This document shows, one piece after another, positions 42,982 through 52,897 of a DNA stretch of 64,000 bases. Each line of letters opens with the position of its first letter. Within the stretch, counting starts at the first letter, position 1. The stretch lies in contig PGZM01000002.1 in assembly GCA_002841395.1 (NCBI GenBank), positions 132,201 to 196,200 on the forward strand, given 5' to 3'. The position numbers and the translations under genes were made by a program. The notes under the pieces are model-generated. The model saw only the letters and a list, made by a program, of their open reading frames with translations. It made no database searches and was not told the origin of the DNA. Origin of the DNA: Firmicutes bacterium HGW-Firmicutes-9. GTDB taxonomy: Bacteria; Bacillota; Clostridia; Christensenellales; CAG-138.

Positions 42982-44982
42982 ATGAGCAACATCGAACAAA
43001 AAGCGATCACGACCATCCGTTTCCTCGCGGCGGAGGCAGTCCAGAAGGCAAACAGCGGCCACCCGGGGCTTCCCATCGGCGCGGCACCCATGGCGCTGAC
43101 GCTCTGGAAACAGATGAAACACGACCCGAAGGATGCTTCTTGGGCAGGCAGAGACCGCTTTGTGTTGTCGGCCGGACATGCGTCCATGCTGGAATACTCG
43201 CTCTTGCATCTCTTTGGCTATGGCCTTTCGATTGAGGAGCTCAAGAGCTTCCGTCAGTGGGGCAGCAAAACGCCAGGACATCCGGAGTTTGGTCACACCG
43301 TCGGCGTAGAGACCACGACCGGACCGCTCGGGCAGGGCATCGCAAACGCAGTAGGTCTTGCGATGGCGGAGGCGCGCCTTGCCGCCGAGTTCAACCGCGA
43401 AGGATTCCCCGTTGTCGATAACTACACCTATGCGCTCACGGGCGATGGCTGCCTGATGGAGGGCGTCGCGTCGGAAGCGGCTTCACTCGCAGGTCACCTT
43501 GGCCTCGGCAAGCTGATTCTACTATACGACAGAAACGAAATCACCATCGAAGGAAGCACGAATCTCGCGTTCACTGAGGATGTCGGCAAGCGATTCGAAT
43601 CCTACGGCTGGACAGTGCAGTATGTTGCGGATGGCGAAGATACCGCCGCGATTGCCAAAGCGATCGACAACGCAAAAGCCGACAAGACGCATCCGTCGCT
43701 CATCATCGTCCGCACAGAGATTGCCCACGGCACGCCGAAGGCAAACAAAGCAAGCGCGCACGGCGAACCGCTTGGCGCGGATGCGCTGAAAGCCATGTAT
43801 GAGTTTTATCAGTGGAACGAAGAACCGTTTGCGGTTCCCGAAGATGTGAAGGCGTATTTTTCGGAGTTGCAGGCGGGCTACAGCAAGCAGCACACTGCAT
43901 ATGACGCGATGTTTGCGGAATACAAGAAAACCTATCCTGAACTCTATGAAAAATGGGTCGCGTGGCATGAAAAGAAGCTGCCGGATGCGCTGAAGAACGA
44001 TCCGCGTCTGTTCTCTTCGGCCGATCCGAAAGCGACGCGACAAGTCAGCGGGGAAGTGCTGAATTTGTTTGCGGAGTTCGTGCCGAACCTCTTTGGCGGC
44101 AGCGCGGACCTCGCGCCCTCCAATAAGACGGAACTCAAAGGCAAGGGCTTCTTCGCCGCGGATGATCGCGCAGGCGCAAACATCCATTTCGGCATTCGCG
44201 AGTTTGCGATGGCCGCGATCTGTAACGGCATCCAGCTCTACGGCGGATTCCGCGCCTATTGCGCGACATTCCTCGTATTCACGGACTATCTCAAGCCTGC
44301 GCTTCGTCTTTCGGCGATCATGCATCAGCCGGTTGTCTATGTCATGACACACGACAGCATCGGCGTCGGCGAAGACGGCCCCACGCATCAGCCGATCGAG
44401 CATCTGGCTGCCCTGCGCGCAACGCCGGGTGTGCTCGTGTTCCGTCCGGCGGACGCAATAGAGACCGCATATAGCTACATTATGGCGTTTGAGGCGGACA
44501 AACCTTCCGTGCTCGCGCTGACGCGGCAGAACCTGCCGCAGTATGCGGAGACTGGCGAAGGCACTTACAAGGGCGGCTATATCATGAAGGATACAAAGAG
44601 CGGCAAACCGGATGTGATCCTGATGGCGAGCGGCAGCGAAGTGGAGCTGATCTACAAGGCAGCCGATGTGCTCGAAGCAGATCGCATCAAAACCCGCGTC
44701 GTGTCTATGCCGTGCCTTGATCTGTTTGACGATCAGGATGCGGGCTACAAGGAAGCAGTGCTTCCGCGCAGTGTCCGCGCGCGCGTTGCGGTTGAGGCCG
44801 CAACGGCGTATAGCTGGGATCGCTACATTGGTCTCGACGGCGCGACCGTCTGCATCGACCACTTTGGCGCTTCTGCACCCGCGGGTGTGCTGTTCAAGGA
44901 GTTTGGCTTTACGGTAGATCACGTGGTTGCCGCCGCGAAAGCAAGCCTTGAAAAGGTGAAGAACTGGAACAAGCCGCTATAA
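42982..44982 (+). CDS. tkt: Transketolase
   Basis: 666 residues, full length. Thiamine diphosphate motif [20 protein letters not shown] near residue 155, catalytic histidine regions [15 protein letters not shown] near 27-41 and [23 protein letters not shown] near 460. It moves two-carbon ketol units in the non-oxidative pentose phosphate pathway, giving ribose and erythrose phosphates without oxygen. AAAGGA precedes the ATG. It sits between the thiamine-dependent E1 and lplA, so at least part of the operon may be co-transcribed. Confidence 0.97.
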   Translation: MSNIEQKAITTIRFLAAEAVQKANSGHPGLPIGAAPMALTLWKQMKHDPKDASWAGRDRFVLSAGHASMLEYSLLHLFGYGLSIEELKSFRQWGSKTPGHPEFGHTVGVETTTGPLGQGIANAVGLAMAEARLAAEFNREGFPVVDNYTYALTGDGCLMEGVASEAASLAGHLGLGKLILLYDRNEITIEGSTNLAFTEDVGKRFESYGWTVQYVADGEDTAAIAKAIDNAKADKTHPSLIIVRTEIAHGTPKANKASAHGEPLGADALKAMYEFYQWNEEPFAVPEDVKAYFSELQAGYSKQHTAYDAMFAEYKKTYPELYEKWVAWHEKKLPDALKNDPRLFSSADPKATRQVSGEVLNLFAEFVPNLFGGSADLAPSNKTELKGKGFFAADDRAGANIHFGIREFAMAAICNGIQLYGGFRAYCATFLVFTDYLKPALRLSAIMHQPVVYVMTHDSIGVGEDGPTHQPIEHLAALRATPGVLVFRPADAIETAYSYIMAFEADKPSVLALTRQNLPQYAETGEGTYKGGYIMKDTKSGKPDVILMASGSEVELIYKAADVLEADRIKTRVVSMPCLDLFDDQDAGYKEAVLPRSVRARVAVEAATAYSWDRYIGLDGATVCIDHFGASAPAGVLFKEFGFTVDHVVAAAKASLEKVKNWNKPL

Positions 44983-45015
44983 TAAGGGACAAGTAATTCG
45001 CAGGAGGAACTGCTG

Positions 45016-45987
45016 TTGAACCGATTTTTGAGCACGGATTGCGTCGATCCATATGAAAACCTTGCGCTGGAAGAACTTTTGTTTGAAACGCAGGGAGAGG
45101 GAGCGACGTTCTATCTCTGGCAAAACGAGCGCACGGTCGTCATCGGGCGAAACCAGAACGCGTGGCGCGAATGCCGCGTGGAAATGCTCGAAAGTGAGGA
45201 CGGGAAACTAGCGCGCAGATCCAGCGGCGGCGGCGCTGTGTTTCACGACCTTGGGAACCTGAACTTCACGTTCCTGTTGCCGAAAGACAACTACGATCTC
45301 GTCCGCCAGCTTGGCGTGATTCAGAAAGCCGCGGCAAAGTTCGGCATCGATACCTCGTTCACGGGCAGAAATGATCTTGTGCTGACCGCGACGGGTGAAA
45401 AATTCTCCGGTAATGCGTTTCGGTTTTCCGGCACCACCGCGCTTCACCACGGCACAATCCTGATCTCGGCGGACTTTTCGCGATTGGGGCGCTATCTAGC
45501 TCCTTCTCAGATGAAGCTGGAAGCAAAAGGCGTCAAGAGCGTGGTCAGTCGCGTGACGAATCTGGGGATGCAAAATCCAGCATTGACCGTTGCCACGATG
45601 AAACAGGCGCTCATGGAAGCGTTTGAGGAAGAGTACGGCGCGTATGAGCCGCATAGCTGGGATCTCATTGATAAGGAGAAACTGGAGCAGAAGCGGCAGA
45701 CCTACGCCTCCTGGGAATGGAAGTTCGGCACAACGCCTGCATTTAATGTCTCTCTTGAGAATCGCTTTGAGTTCGGTTGCTTCGAGCTGCTGTTAAACGT
45801 GAAAAATGGCGTGGTGGAATCGGCGACCTGCTATACGGACGCGATGGATTCAACGCTGGCACAGCGCATTGAAACGATGCTTACAGGTTGTGTGTATGGC
45901 AGCGACGCGTTGTGTAACCGGCTGATCAACAGCGGAGGAGCGGAGGAGAAGGCGATTGCCGACTTCTTAGCCCAACAGACGTTCTGA
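45016..45987 (+). CDS. lplA: Lipoate-protein ligase A
   Basis: 323 residues from a TTG at 45016, with GGAGG eight bases upstream. Motifs YLWQNERTVVIGRNQNAWRE, RRSSGGGAVFHDLGNLNFTF and LTATGEKFSGNAFR mark the catalytic domain. The C-terminal accessory domain (about 250-323) is present, as in true LplA. It activates free lipoate with ATP and attaches it to the E2 lipoyl lysine. No lipoate synthase gene is seen here, so scavenged lipoate probably serves the E2 encoded 7 kb upstream. A bidirectional terminator follows. Confidence 0.95.
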   Translation: MNRFLSTDCVDPYENLALEELLFETQGEGATFYLWQNERTVVIGRNQNAWRECRVEMLESEDGKLARRSSGGGAVFHDLGNLNFTFLLPKDNYDLVRQLGVIQKAAAKFGIDTSFTGRNDLVLTATGEKFSGNAFRFSGTTALHHGTILISADFSRLGRYLAPSQMKLEAKGVKSVVSRVTNLGMQNPALTVATMKQALMEAFEEEYGAYEPHSWDLIDKEKLEQKRQTYASWEWKFGTTPAFNVSLENRFEFGCFELLLNVKNGVVESATCYTDAMDSTLAQRIETMLTGCVYGSDALCNRLINSGGAEEKAIADFLAQQTF

Positions 45988-46004
45988 GAAACATACCAAA
46001 AAAC

Positions 46005-46032
46005 AAAGAGACGGGATAACCCGTCTCTTTTG
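46005..46032. terminator. Bidirectional terminator after lplA
   Basis: Perfect 11-pair stem AAAGAGACGGG-ataa-CCCGTCTCTTT between converging lplA and the prohibitin-like gene. Confidence 0.92.
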
Positions 46033-46050
46033 CTTTGTGCGAATGGTTGT

Positions 46051-46899
46051 TTACTGGAGCAGACCGCTGATGTCGGTGAAGGTGCTTGCGCCTCCGGTGA
46101 CTTTGGGCAGCTGGCCGTCCCATTTTTGCAGGAGCTCATAGCGGATCAGGATATCGCTGAGGGATTCCGCGATGGTTCTGTTGCTCTCTGCGGTTGCGTC
46201 CGCGAGCAGACGAATCTTGTCCGCCTGCGCCTGCGCCGCAATAACCTGCTTCTGCGCTTCGGTGTTGGCGATGACGAGCGCCTGCTCCTGCTCCGTGCGG
46301 GTCTTGATCAGGTTCTGCTCGGCTACCTGCTTTGCTTCAATCGCGCTGATGTACTCTTCGGTGAAGTCCCAGTTGATGATGTTGAGGTCATCAACGACAA
46401 CACCGTACTCATTCAGCTTTGTATTCAGGTTTTCGTCGAGTAGGATGCTGACGTCGCCGCGGCTGCTGACAAGCTGCTGCGCGGTGTAGTTTGCGGTAAC
46501 CGCCTTCAACACCTCGTTGATCGCGGGAATCACAAGAACATCGTCATACCCAAGACCAACCTGCTTGTAAATCTCCGCGCTCGAGGATTTGTTGATGTGA
46601 TAGTTTACCGCGATGACGGTTGAAACTGTCTGCAAATCCTTGCTGAACGCCTCGGTCGTGACTTCTGTTTTCACGATACGGTTATTGATTGCAATAACGT
46701 TCTGCGCAAACGGCACCTTGAAATGGATGCCTTCCTGAAGCACGACGGGGCTGACGCGACCGAATGTGAGCACAACGCCTGTTTGACCCGCTTCGACTAC
46801 GACAACGCTGCCGCCGAGCACGATCAACAGGAGGAGAACCACAATAGCAGTGGCGACGGCTCTACCGACCGCGAAGTTTCCTGCTTTATCTCTGAACAT
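46051..46899 (-). CDS. Prohibitin/SPFH family membrane protein
   Basis: 282 residues from the ATG at 46899 (GGGAG in front). One N-terminal membrane helix (about 12-33, AVATAIVVLLLLIVLGGSVVV) is followed by an SPFH/Band 7 domain (VLTFGRVSPVVLQEGIHFKVPFAQ ... STVIAVNYHINK). A helical coiled-coil rich in Ala/Gln/Glu follows (about 190-255, AEQNLIKTRTEQEQALVIANTEAQ). Such proteins assemble into membrane rings and often modulate membrane proteases. It is monocistronic with its own promoter. The partner is unknown. Confidence 0.92.
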   Translation of the reverse strand: MFRDKAGNFAVGRAVATAIVVLLLLIVLGGSVVVVEAGQTGVVLTFGRVSPVVLQEGIHFKVPFAQNVIAINNRIVKTEVTTEAFSKDLQTVSTVIAVNYHINKSSSAEIYKQVGLGYDDVLVIPAINEVLKAVTANYTAQQLVSSRGDVSILLDENLNTKLNEYGVVVDDLNIINWDFTEEYISAIEAKQVAEQNLIKTRTEQEQALVIANTEAQKQVIAAQAQADKIRLLADATAESNRTIAESLSDILIRYELLQKWDGQLPKVTGGASTFTDISGLLQ

Positions 46900-46964
46900 A
46901 TACACTCCCTTTTTCCTTATGAGATTTTATCCGGTTTGTTTTTGATACGAGCCGGAATGTATCT

Positions 46965-46992
46965 ATTATACCATGTGAGCCGCGTGGTTCAA
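46965..46992 (-). promoter_or_regulatory. Promoter for the prohibitin-like gene
   Basis: Minus strand TTGAAC (46992-46987), 16-base spacer, TATAAT (46970-46965) with extended TGG. Confidence 0.75.
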
Positions 46993-47045
46993 GGACAACG
47001 GTCACGCACAATGCAATCATATTGTGAAATCGAAGATATGATACA

Positions 47046-47079
47046 ACGCAAAGCGGCGGAGGAATGAACCCCCGCCGCT
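47046..47079 (-). terminator. GC-rich hairpin after the xanthine dehydrogenase gene
   Basis: AGCGGCGG / CCGCCGCT stem. On the minus strand only a weak T-run (TTTGCG) follows, so termination is likely but not certain. Confidence 0.5.
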
Positions 47080-47175
47080 CCGGAATGAGGAAACAACAAG
47101 CCATAGCCAATGGCTTTCGATAAAGGCTGCGGCGCAGTTTTCGATCACAAAACGCACCGTGCCCGGAGTAGATCG

Positions 47176-49740
47176 TTATTTTTTGCTGTACGGCGTCCCT
47201 TCCAGCGGAAGCTTTGTGCGGAAGATGCCGTCGCGGTTGTAATAGGCAAGCTGCACGGCTGGTGCGGTAGGAATCGAGCAGATTTCGCCGACGCCTTTTG
47301 CACCGCAGGCCAAGCCATCTTTGGCAGACTTGCCAAGAATGACCGGCTTCACATCCGGCGTTGCGTTCGCTTTAAACAGGCCGAGCGTGCCGAACCTGCG
47401 CATAGGTTTGCCGTTCTCCAACGGGAAATCCTCGGTCAGTGCGTAGCCGAGGCTCATCACCACGCCGCCTTCGATTTGGCCTTCCAGCGCGATGGGGTTC
47501 ACTGCCTGACCAACGTCGTGCGCCGCGGTGACGCAGCAGACGCGCCCGTCCTCGTCCAGCTCAACAACTTGTGTTGCATAGCCGTAGGCGATGTGCGACA
47601 CGGGGTTTTCCTTGTCGGAACCCATAGAGTCCGTCTTGCCTTCGTATTCGCCAAGGAAGCTCTGACCTTCGAGCGCGTCCAGAGAGCCCGCTTCATCTAT
47701 CGCTAGCTTGACCATCTTTGCCGCGCGAACTGCCGCCTCGCCAGTAAAGAGCGTTTGGCGGGAGGCGGTGGTGTTGCCGGAGTTCGGCGCGTTGGATGTA
47801 TCCGGCACGTGATAGATGATTTGTTCGAGAGGAAGCCCAGTGATCTCTTTGACAAACTGGGTTTGAATCGTACCCATACCCTGGCCGATGCAGGCCGCGG
47901 AGGAGTGAAGGTGGAGTTTGCCGTCTTTTACTTCGATGCGGCAGCGCCCAACATCCGGCACGCCGACGCCGAGGCCGCTGTTCTTCAGCGCACAGGCGAT
48001 ACCGGCTTTGGGGTTCCGTTCGAGAATCGGGCGCACCGCGTCCAGCGTTTCGATCAGCGCAGTGGTTTCGTCCGCAATCTGTCCGTTGGGCAGAATCTGA
48101 CCCGGACGGATGCCGTTGAGATAGCGGAACTCAAACGGCGTCATGCCGACCAACTCCGCAAGCTGGTTGATGTTGCACTCGGTAGCAAAGCAGCTTTGCG
48201 TGACACCGAAGCCGCGGAATGCACCGCCCGGCGGGTTGTTGGTATAGTAGGCGTAGCCCTCGATGTCCACGTCCTGATAGTTATAGGGACCCGCCGCGTG
48301 CGTGCAGGCGCGCTGCAGCACAGGGCCGCCGAGGGAGGCGTACGCGCCGCTGTCCGCGATGATGCGCGCGCGCATAGCGGTGAGCTTGCCGTTTTCGTCG
48401 CAGGCGGTAGTGAAATCCATCTCCATCGCGTGGCGTTTCGGGTGAATCTGGAGGCTTTCTGCGCGGGTAAAGCGAACTTTGACCGGACGCTTGAGCAAGT
48501 AGCAGGCGAGTGCCGCGTGGTGCTGAACGCTCATGTCCTCTTTGCCGCCGAAGCCGCCGCCGACCATCATCGCGGTCACGCGAACCTGTTCGGGAGGCAG
48601 TCCCAGCATCATGGCGCATTCTTTGCGCGTTTGATACACACCCTGATCGCCGCTAAAGACGTGTACGCCGTCGCCCTCTACTTCGGCAACCGCGCATTCC
48701 GGTTCGAGGAATGCGTGGTCAGTAAACGGTACGCTATAGTGGTTCGTGACAACGTGTGCGCTGTTTTTAATCACTTCGTCCGCGTTGCCGCGCTTGACGC
48801 ACTGGAAGGAGAGCAGATTATCTTTGCGTTCCAAGTGCACGAGTTCAAACCCGTCCTTGCTCGCGTCTTCCGCGGAGAGGATGGGCGTGAGCGGTTCATA
48901 TTCCACCTTGACGGCGGCTTTGCCCGCTTCCAACGCGGCGGCATTCTCCGCTACGACGAGCGCAATCGCGTCACCAAGGAAGTGGGTGATGCTGCCAACG
49001 GGGATGAGAACATCATAATCCTGCACAAGGTGACCGATCTTCTTGGCACCGGGCACATCTTCTGCCGTGAAGACAGCGACGACGCCTTCAACCGCTTTTG
49101 CGGCGGAGGTGTCGATGGAGAGCACCTTTGCGCGCGGATAAGCCGCACGCACACTGGAGCCCAGCAGCATATCCGGCAGATAGATATCGTCAGCGTACAT
49201 CGCGGTACCCAGCGTCTTGTCGACGACTTCGATGCGGCGGATGCTGTCGCCGACCGAACCGGGCAGTTCGGTCGCGGGGACTTCCGTGTTGTCGCGGAAC
49301 AGTTGCGCGGCAAGCAAGACCGCGTCTTCAATCTTTTTATAGCCCGTGCAGCGGCAGATATTGTTCTTGATGGCTTCCTTGACGTCCGTGCGCGTGGGAT
49401 TCGGATTCTGGTCGATCAGGCCTTTTGCACTGATGACCATGCCGGGCGTGCAAAAACCGCACTGCACAGCGCCCGCAGACGCAAACGCATAGGCGTAGAC
49501 GTCTTTTTCGCGCGGCGAAAGACCCTCGACGGTGACGATTGTCTTTCCGGCGAGTCGATCCGTCTGCTGGACGCAGGCTTTCGTCGCTTTGCCGTCGATG
49601 AGCACCATGCAGGTGCCGCATGCGCCCTCGGAGCAGCCGTTTTTCACGCTGGTGAGGTGCAGTGTATCGCGCAAAAACGGGAGAAGTTTCTGGTTTTGGT
49701 CGACGGACATCTGTACGCCGTTTACGGTAAGAATTGCCAT
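47176..49740 (-). CDS. Xanthine dehydrogenase, selenium-dependent molybdenum hydroxylase type
   Basis: 854 residues. An N-terminal [2Fe-2S] domain (Cys 36, 41, 44, 56) and second cluster (Cys 93, 96, 128, 130) are fused directly to a molybdopterin domain (GGGFGGKEDMSVQ near 400, GGAFRGFGVTQ near 500, catalytic Glu in GAKGVGE near 825). No FAD domain is present in this chain or next door. This one-chain architecture, and the neighbours ygfK and ssnA, fit the family described as selenium-dependent xanthine dehydrogenase. In that family selenium is a ligand in the cofactor, not selenocysteine, so no in-frame UGA is expected and none is seen. It likely interconverts purines such as hypoxanthine, xanthine and urate. 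It is last in the ssnA-ygfK-xdh operon. Confidence 0.9.
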   Translation of the reverse strand: MAILTVNGVQMSVDQNQKLLPFLRDTLHLTSVKNGCSEGACGTCMVLIDGKATKACVQQTDRLAGKTIVTVEGLSPREKDVYAYAFASAGAVQCGFCTPGMVISAKGLIDQNPNPTRTDVKEAIKNNICRCTGYKKIEDAVLLAAQLFRDNTEVPATELPGSVGDSIRRIEVVDKTLGTAMYADDIYLPDMLLGSSVRAAYPRAKVLSIDTSAAKAVEGVVAVFTAEDVPGAKKIGHLVQDYDVLIPVGSITHFLGDAIALVVAENAAALEAGKAAVKVEYEPLTPILSAEDASKDGFELVHLERKDNLLSFQCVKRGNADEVIKNSAHVVTNHYSVPFTDHAFLEPECAVAEVEGDGVHVFSGDQGVYQTRKECAMMLGLPPEQVRVTAMMVGGGFGGKEDMSVQHHAALACYLLKRPVKVRFTRAESLQIHPKRHAMEMDFTTACDENGKLTAMRARIIADSGAYASLGGPVLQRACTHAAGPYNYQDVDIEGYAYYTNNPPGGAFRGFGVTQSCFATECNINQLAELVGMTPFEFRYLNGIRPGQILPNGQIADETTALIETLDAVRPILERNPKAGIACALKNSGLGVGVPDVGRCRIEVKDGKLHLHSSAACIGQGMGTIQTQFVKEITGLPLEQIIYHVPDTSNAPNSGNTTASRQTLFTGEAAVRAAKMVKLAIDEAGSLDALEGQSFLGEYEGKTDSMGSDKENPVSHIAYGYATQVVELDEDGRVCCVTAAHDVGQAVNPIALEGQIEGGVVMSLGYALTEDFPLENGKPMRRFGTLGLFKANATPDVKPVILGKSAKDGLACGAKGVGEICSIPTAPAVQLAYYNRDGIFRTKLPLEGTPYSKK

Positions 49741-49842
49741 GGTTGTCCCTCCTGACGAAGGTGGAAGATCGGTTGAGTGAAGAAAGAAGCGTCCGCCGCC
49801 GCTCCGAAAAGTCGAAACGGCGGCAGCGCAAATCAGAACATC

Positions 49843-52812
49843 TTAGAACAGATAGCTGTAATCCCAGATCACCGCGTTGATGATCTTTTCGATATCCGGG
49901 TCGATGGCGTTTGTGCCGAGCTTTACGGTAGAGACTTCGTCGAGGCGCAGTTTCACTTTGCTGCCACCGAGGACGAAGAAGCCCTTGTTCTCGCTCTCGT
50001 CAAACTCCTTCTCGGTGGAGAAAAAGGTGAACTTCTCTTTGTACGGCGCGCTGTCATACGGGCAGAACGCCGTACAGTTGCCGCACTCGTTGCACATACG
50101 ATCGACGTGGATGATCTGCGGCATCTCCATGCCCTCGACTTCAATGGCGATGTTCGCGCGGTTCGGGCAAACCTGCACGCAGCATTCACAGATGGTCGAG
50201 CAGGCGAGGCAACGCTCGGTTTCGCGTCCTGCGCTGTCGTATACCGCGAGAGAACCCTGCTTGGCGAGGCAGTTGCCGGAGCAGGCCTTGGACTCTTCGG
50301 GAACGGTGACCTCGTATTTGCCGACGATGACGTCCGCAACCTTGCGCGCATCCGCGATGGCTTCTACAACGGTGGCGGGGCCGCGGTTCGCGTCGCCGAT
50401 GACGAACACGTTCTTCTCGCTGGTTTCGAGCGTCTCAGGGTTGACCTTGACCGCACCGCGCTCTGTGAGTTGGATGCCATTGTCGCTGAAGTCGCTCGTG
50501 ACGACCTTTTCGCCGATGGCGGAGACGAGCAGGGAGCAGGGGATTTCGACCAGCTCATCCGTCTCGACGGAAGAGAGTCTGCCGCTTGCGTCGGGCTTGC
50601 CGAGCACGCACTTTTTGCAGACGAGCTTGCCGTCCTTCAGCGCGACGGGGTTGAGCAATTCCTTGAACTCCACGCCGTCTTCCAGCGCGAGCTGTAATTC
50701 TTCTTCGTCCGCGGGCATATAGCGCTGCGTACGGCGATAGACGATACTTGCGCTCTCCACGCCCTTGATGCGCTTTGCCGCTCTGGCCGCGTCCATCGCG
50801 GTGTTGCCGCCGCCGACGATGACGACGTGCTGGCCGACGTCTTGCAGAGATTCGCACTTGTACTGCTCGAGGAAATCGAGCACGTTCATACTCTTGCCTT
50901 CGGTGAGTCGGAGCTCGCCATGCGCCCAAGCGCCGGTCGCGAACACGACATGCGTGTAACCAAGCTTTTTGAGTTCTGCAACGCTGGGAGCGGTTGTGTT
51001 CGTCTTGATCTCCGCGCCCATGGCCTTGAGAAGATCGACGTCGCGATCCATGCCGTAGTCGCCGATGCGGAAGCCGGGGATGACATAGCGGACGATTCCG
51101 CCGAGCTCCGCGCGCTTCTCAAACACGGTTACTTTCGCGCCCTGACGGCCAAGCAGGTAGCCCATCGCCATACCGGCGGGGCCGCCGCCGATGACGGCAA
51201 CGTCAGCATCGCTCTTGCAGGTGGGTTTCAGCGTGCCGATGATGCTGTCAAAGCCTTCCCGCGCGGCGAGCAGCTTCGCATCGCGGATGTGGACGCTCTC
51301 CTCATAGAAACCGCGCGTGCACTTGTCCATGCAGCGGTGGGAGCAGATGCGTCCCGTGATGAACGGCAGCGGGTTGCGCTCGAGGATGAGCTTCAGCGCT
51401 TCGCCGTATTTCTTATCGCCTACGAGGCGGACGTATTCGGGAATATCCTGATTGATCGGGCAGCCATGCTCGCAGGGTGCGATGAAGCAGTTCGTCAGCG
51501 GTACCTTGCTCTTAATCTTGCGAACGGGAAGGGGCTTGACGGGCTTCACATGCCGCTCATCGGTGCGTGCCGCGCGCGCAAGATAGGCAACCTTGCCAAC
51601 GGAGACGCCGTCAAACGGAACATAATCTTCCTTGACGAGCTTTTCTGCGATTTGCTTGCAGCGCTGATAGCCGCCGGGTTTGAGCAGCGTCGTGGCGATG
51701 GTGATCGGCCAGATGCCCGCGTCAAACAGCTCGGTGATGTTGTAGAAATCTGCACCGCCGGAGAAGGAGAGGCGCATTCTGCCGTCAAACTCGCGGCTGA
51801 TGCGGTGCGCCAGTTCGATGGTCAGCGGGTAGAGCGAACGACCGCTCATGTACATCTCGTTTCCGGGCAGCTCGTCTCTCGCGATGCCGACGGGGAACGT
51901 GTTGGTCAGCTTGAGACCAAACTGAACGCCGTTTTCACAGGCGAGATCTAGGAGACGCTTGAACATTGGTACCGCATCGCGATATTGGAGATCGTCGTTG
52001 AAATGGAAATCGTCAAACACGAGGTAGTCATAGCCCATGTCGTCCATGGTCTTGCGCGCAAACTGATAACCCAGCAGGGTCGGATTGCACTTGACGAACG
52101 TGTTAAGACCCTTTTTCGTGATCAGATAGCTTGCGATACGCTCGATTTCCTGCGGCGGGCAGCCGTGGAGCGTCGAAAGCGTGATGGAGGAGCAGACGTT
52201 GGGCGAAATTGCGTCGATGTATTTCGCGTCAACCTTGCTGAAGCGCGAAAGGTTTTCCTTTGCCCAGGCGCGGCATTCCTGCCAGATCGGGGTGGAAGAG
52301 GCGTTCTTCAGCCCTTCGATGAAAGAGTCGATCTTTTCGCTCGTGATGCCTTCAAAGTTGTAGCCTACGCTCATGTTGAACATGAATCCGTCGGGACGTC
52401 CGAGATCGAACTCCCAGCTCATCAGCTTGAGGGCATACCAGGCTTTGACATACTCGTCATACGCTTCGGGCACGCGAAGCTCCGTCGACCATTCGACGTT
52501 ATAGCACTCGTCTTCCGCGAGGATGCAGGGCTTGGAGACGGGGAGATCTTCGCCGTCGAGTGTCTGCACGGTTTTCAGCTCGAAGAAGCGGCTGCCGGCA
52601 TAGTACGCCGCGATCAGGTTCTGAGACAGCTGCGTCTGCGGACCCGCCGCGGGGCCGAACGGCGTTTCAAGATGTTCGGAGAAGAGGTCGAGCAACTTGC
52701 CTTTGGGCGCGACATACGGGCGGCGAATGCCAAATACGCTGCCCTGTTTGCGCTCTTCGAGAATCCAATTCATCAATTCCGCGAAGGGAATGGGGGTCAT
52801 ACGGTCAGACAT
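49843..52812 (-). CDS. ygfK: YgfK-like selenate-reductase-type flavin/Fe-S oxidoreductase
   Basis: 989 residues. An N-terminal dihydropyrimidine/dihydroorotate-dehydrogenase-like barrel (about 1-420) is followed by a GltD-type module: Fe-S lead-in CEHGCPINQDIPEYV near 455, FAD site VAVIGGGPAGMAMGYLL near 540, NAD(P) site VIVGGGNTAMDAARAAKR near 675. The C-terminal ferredoxin segments are CLACSTICECCVQVCP and CNECGNCTAFCPYDSAP near 870-930. Members were named putative selenate reductases. The family travels with Se-dependent hydroxylases and SsnA, and recent work on gut anaerobes links it to anaerobic urate breakdown. Electron exchange with the xanthine dehydrogenase, which lacks its own flavin, is plausible. 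AGGAGGCACTTC precedes the ATG. Confidence 0.92.
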   Translation of the reverse strand: MSDRMTPIPFAELMNWILEERKQGSVFGIRRPYVAPKGKLLDLFSEHLETPFGPAAGPQTQLSQNLIAAYYAGSRFFELKTVQTLDGEDLPVSKPCILAEDECYNVEWSTELRVPEAYDEYVKAWYALKLMSWEFDLGRPDGFMFNMSVGYNFEGITSEKIDSFIEGLKNASSTPIWQECRAWAKENLSRFSKVDAKYIDAISPNVCSSITLSTLHGCPPQEIERIASYLITKKGLNTFVKCNPTLLGYQFARKTMDDMGYDYLVFDDFHFNDDLQYRDAVPMFKRLLDLACENGVQFGLKLTNTFPVGIARDELPGNEMYMSGRSLYPLTIELAHRISREFDGRMRLSFSGGADFYNITELFDAGIWPITIATTLLKPGGYQRCKQIAEKLVKEDYVPFDGVSVGKVAYLARAARTDERHVKPVKPLPVRKIKSKVPLTNCFIAPCEHGCPINQDIPEYVRLVGDKKYGEALKLILERNPLPFITGRICSHRCMDKCTRGFYEESVHIRDAKLLAAREGFDSIIGTLKPTCKSDADVAVIGGGPAGMAMGYLLGRQGAKVTVFEKRAELGGIVRYVIPGFRIGDYGMDRDVDLLKAMGAEIKTNTTAPSVAELKKLGYTHVVFATGAWAHGELRLTEGKSMNVLDFLEQYKCESLQDVGQHVVIVGGGNTAMDAARAAKRIKGVESASIVYRRTQRYMPADEEELQLALEDGVEFKELLNPVALKDGKLVCKKCVLGKPDASGRLSSVETDELVEIPCSLLVSAIGEKVVTSDFSDNGIQLTERGAVKVNPETLETSEKNVFVIGDANRGPATVVEAIADARKVADVIVGKYEVTVPEESKACSGNCLAKQGSLAVYDSAGRETERCLACSTICECCVQVCPNRANIAIEVEGMEMPQIIHVDRMCNECGNCTAFCPYDSAPYKEKFTFFSTEKEFDESENKGFFVLGGSKVKLRLDEVSTVKLGTNAIDPDIEKIINAVIWDYSYLF

Positions 52813-52897
52813 GAAGTGCCTCCTTATACCTATATCATAGTGGTGACGGTGTTTCGCTTCCGTTGTGTCTGCAACACCGGATCAATCGAATTTGAAA

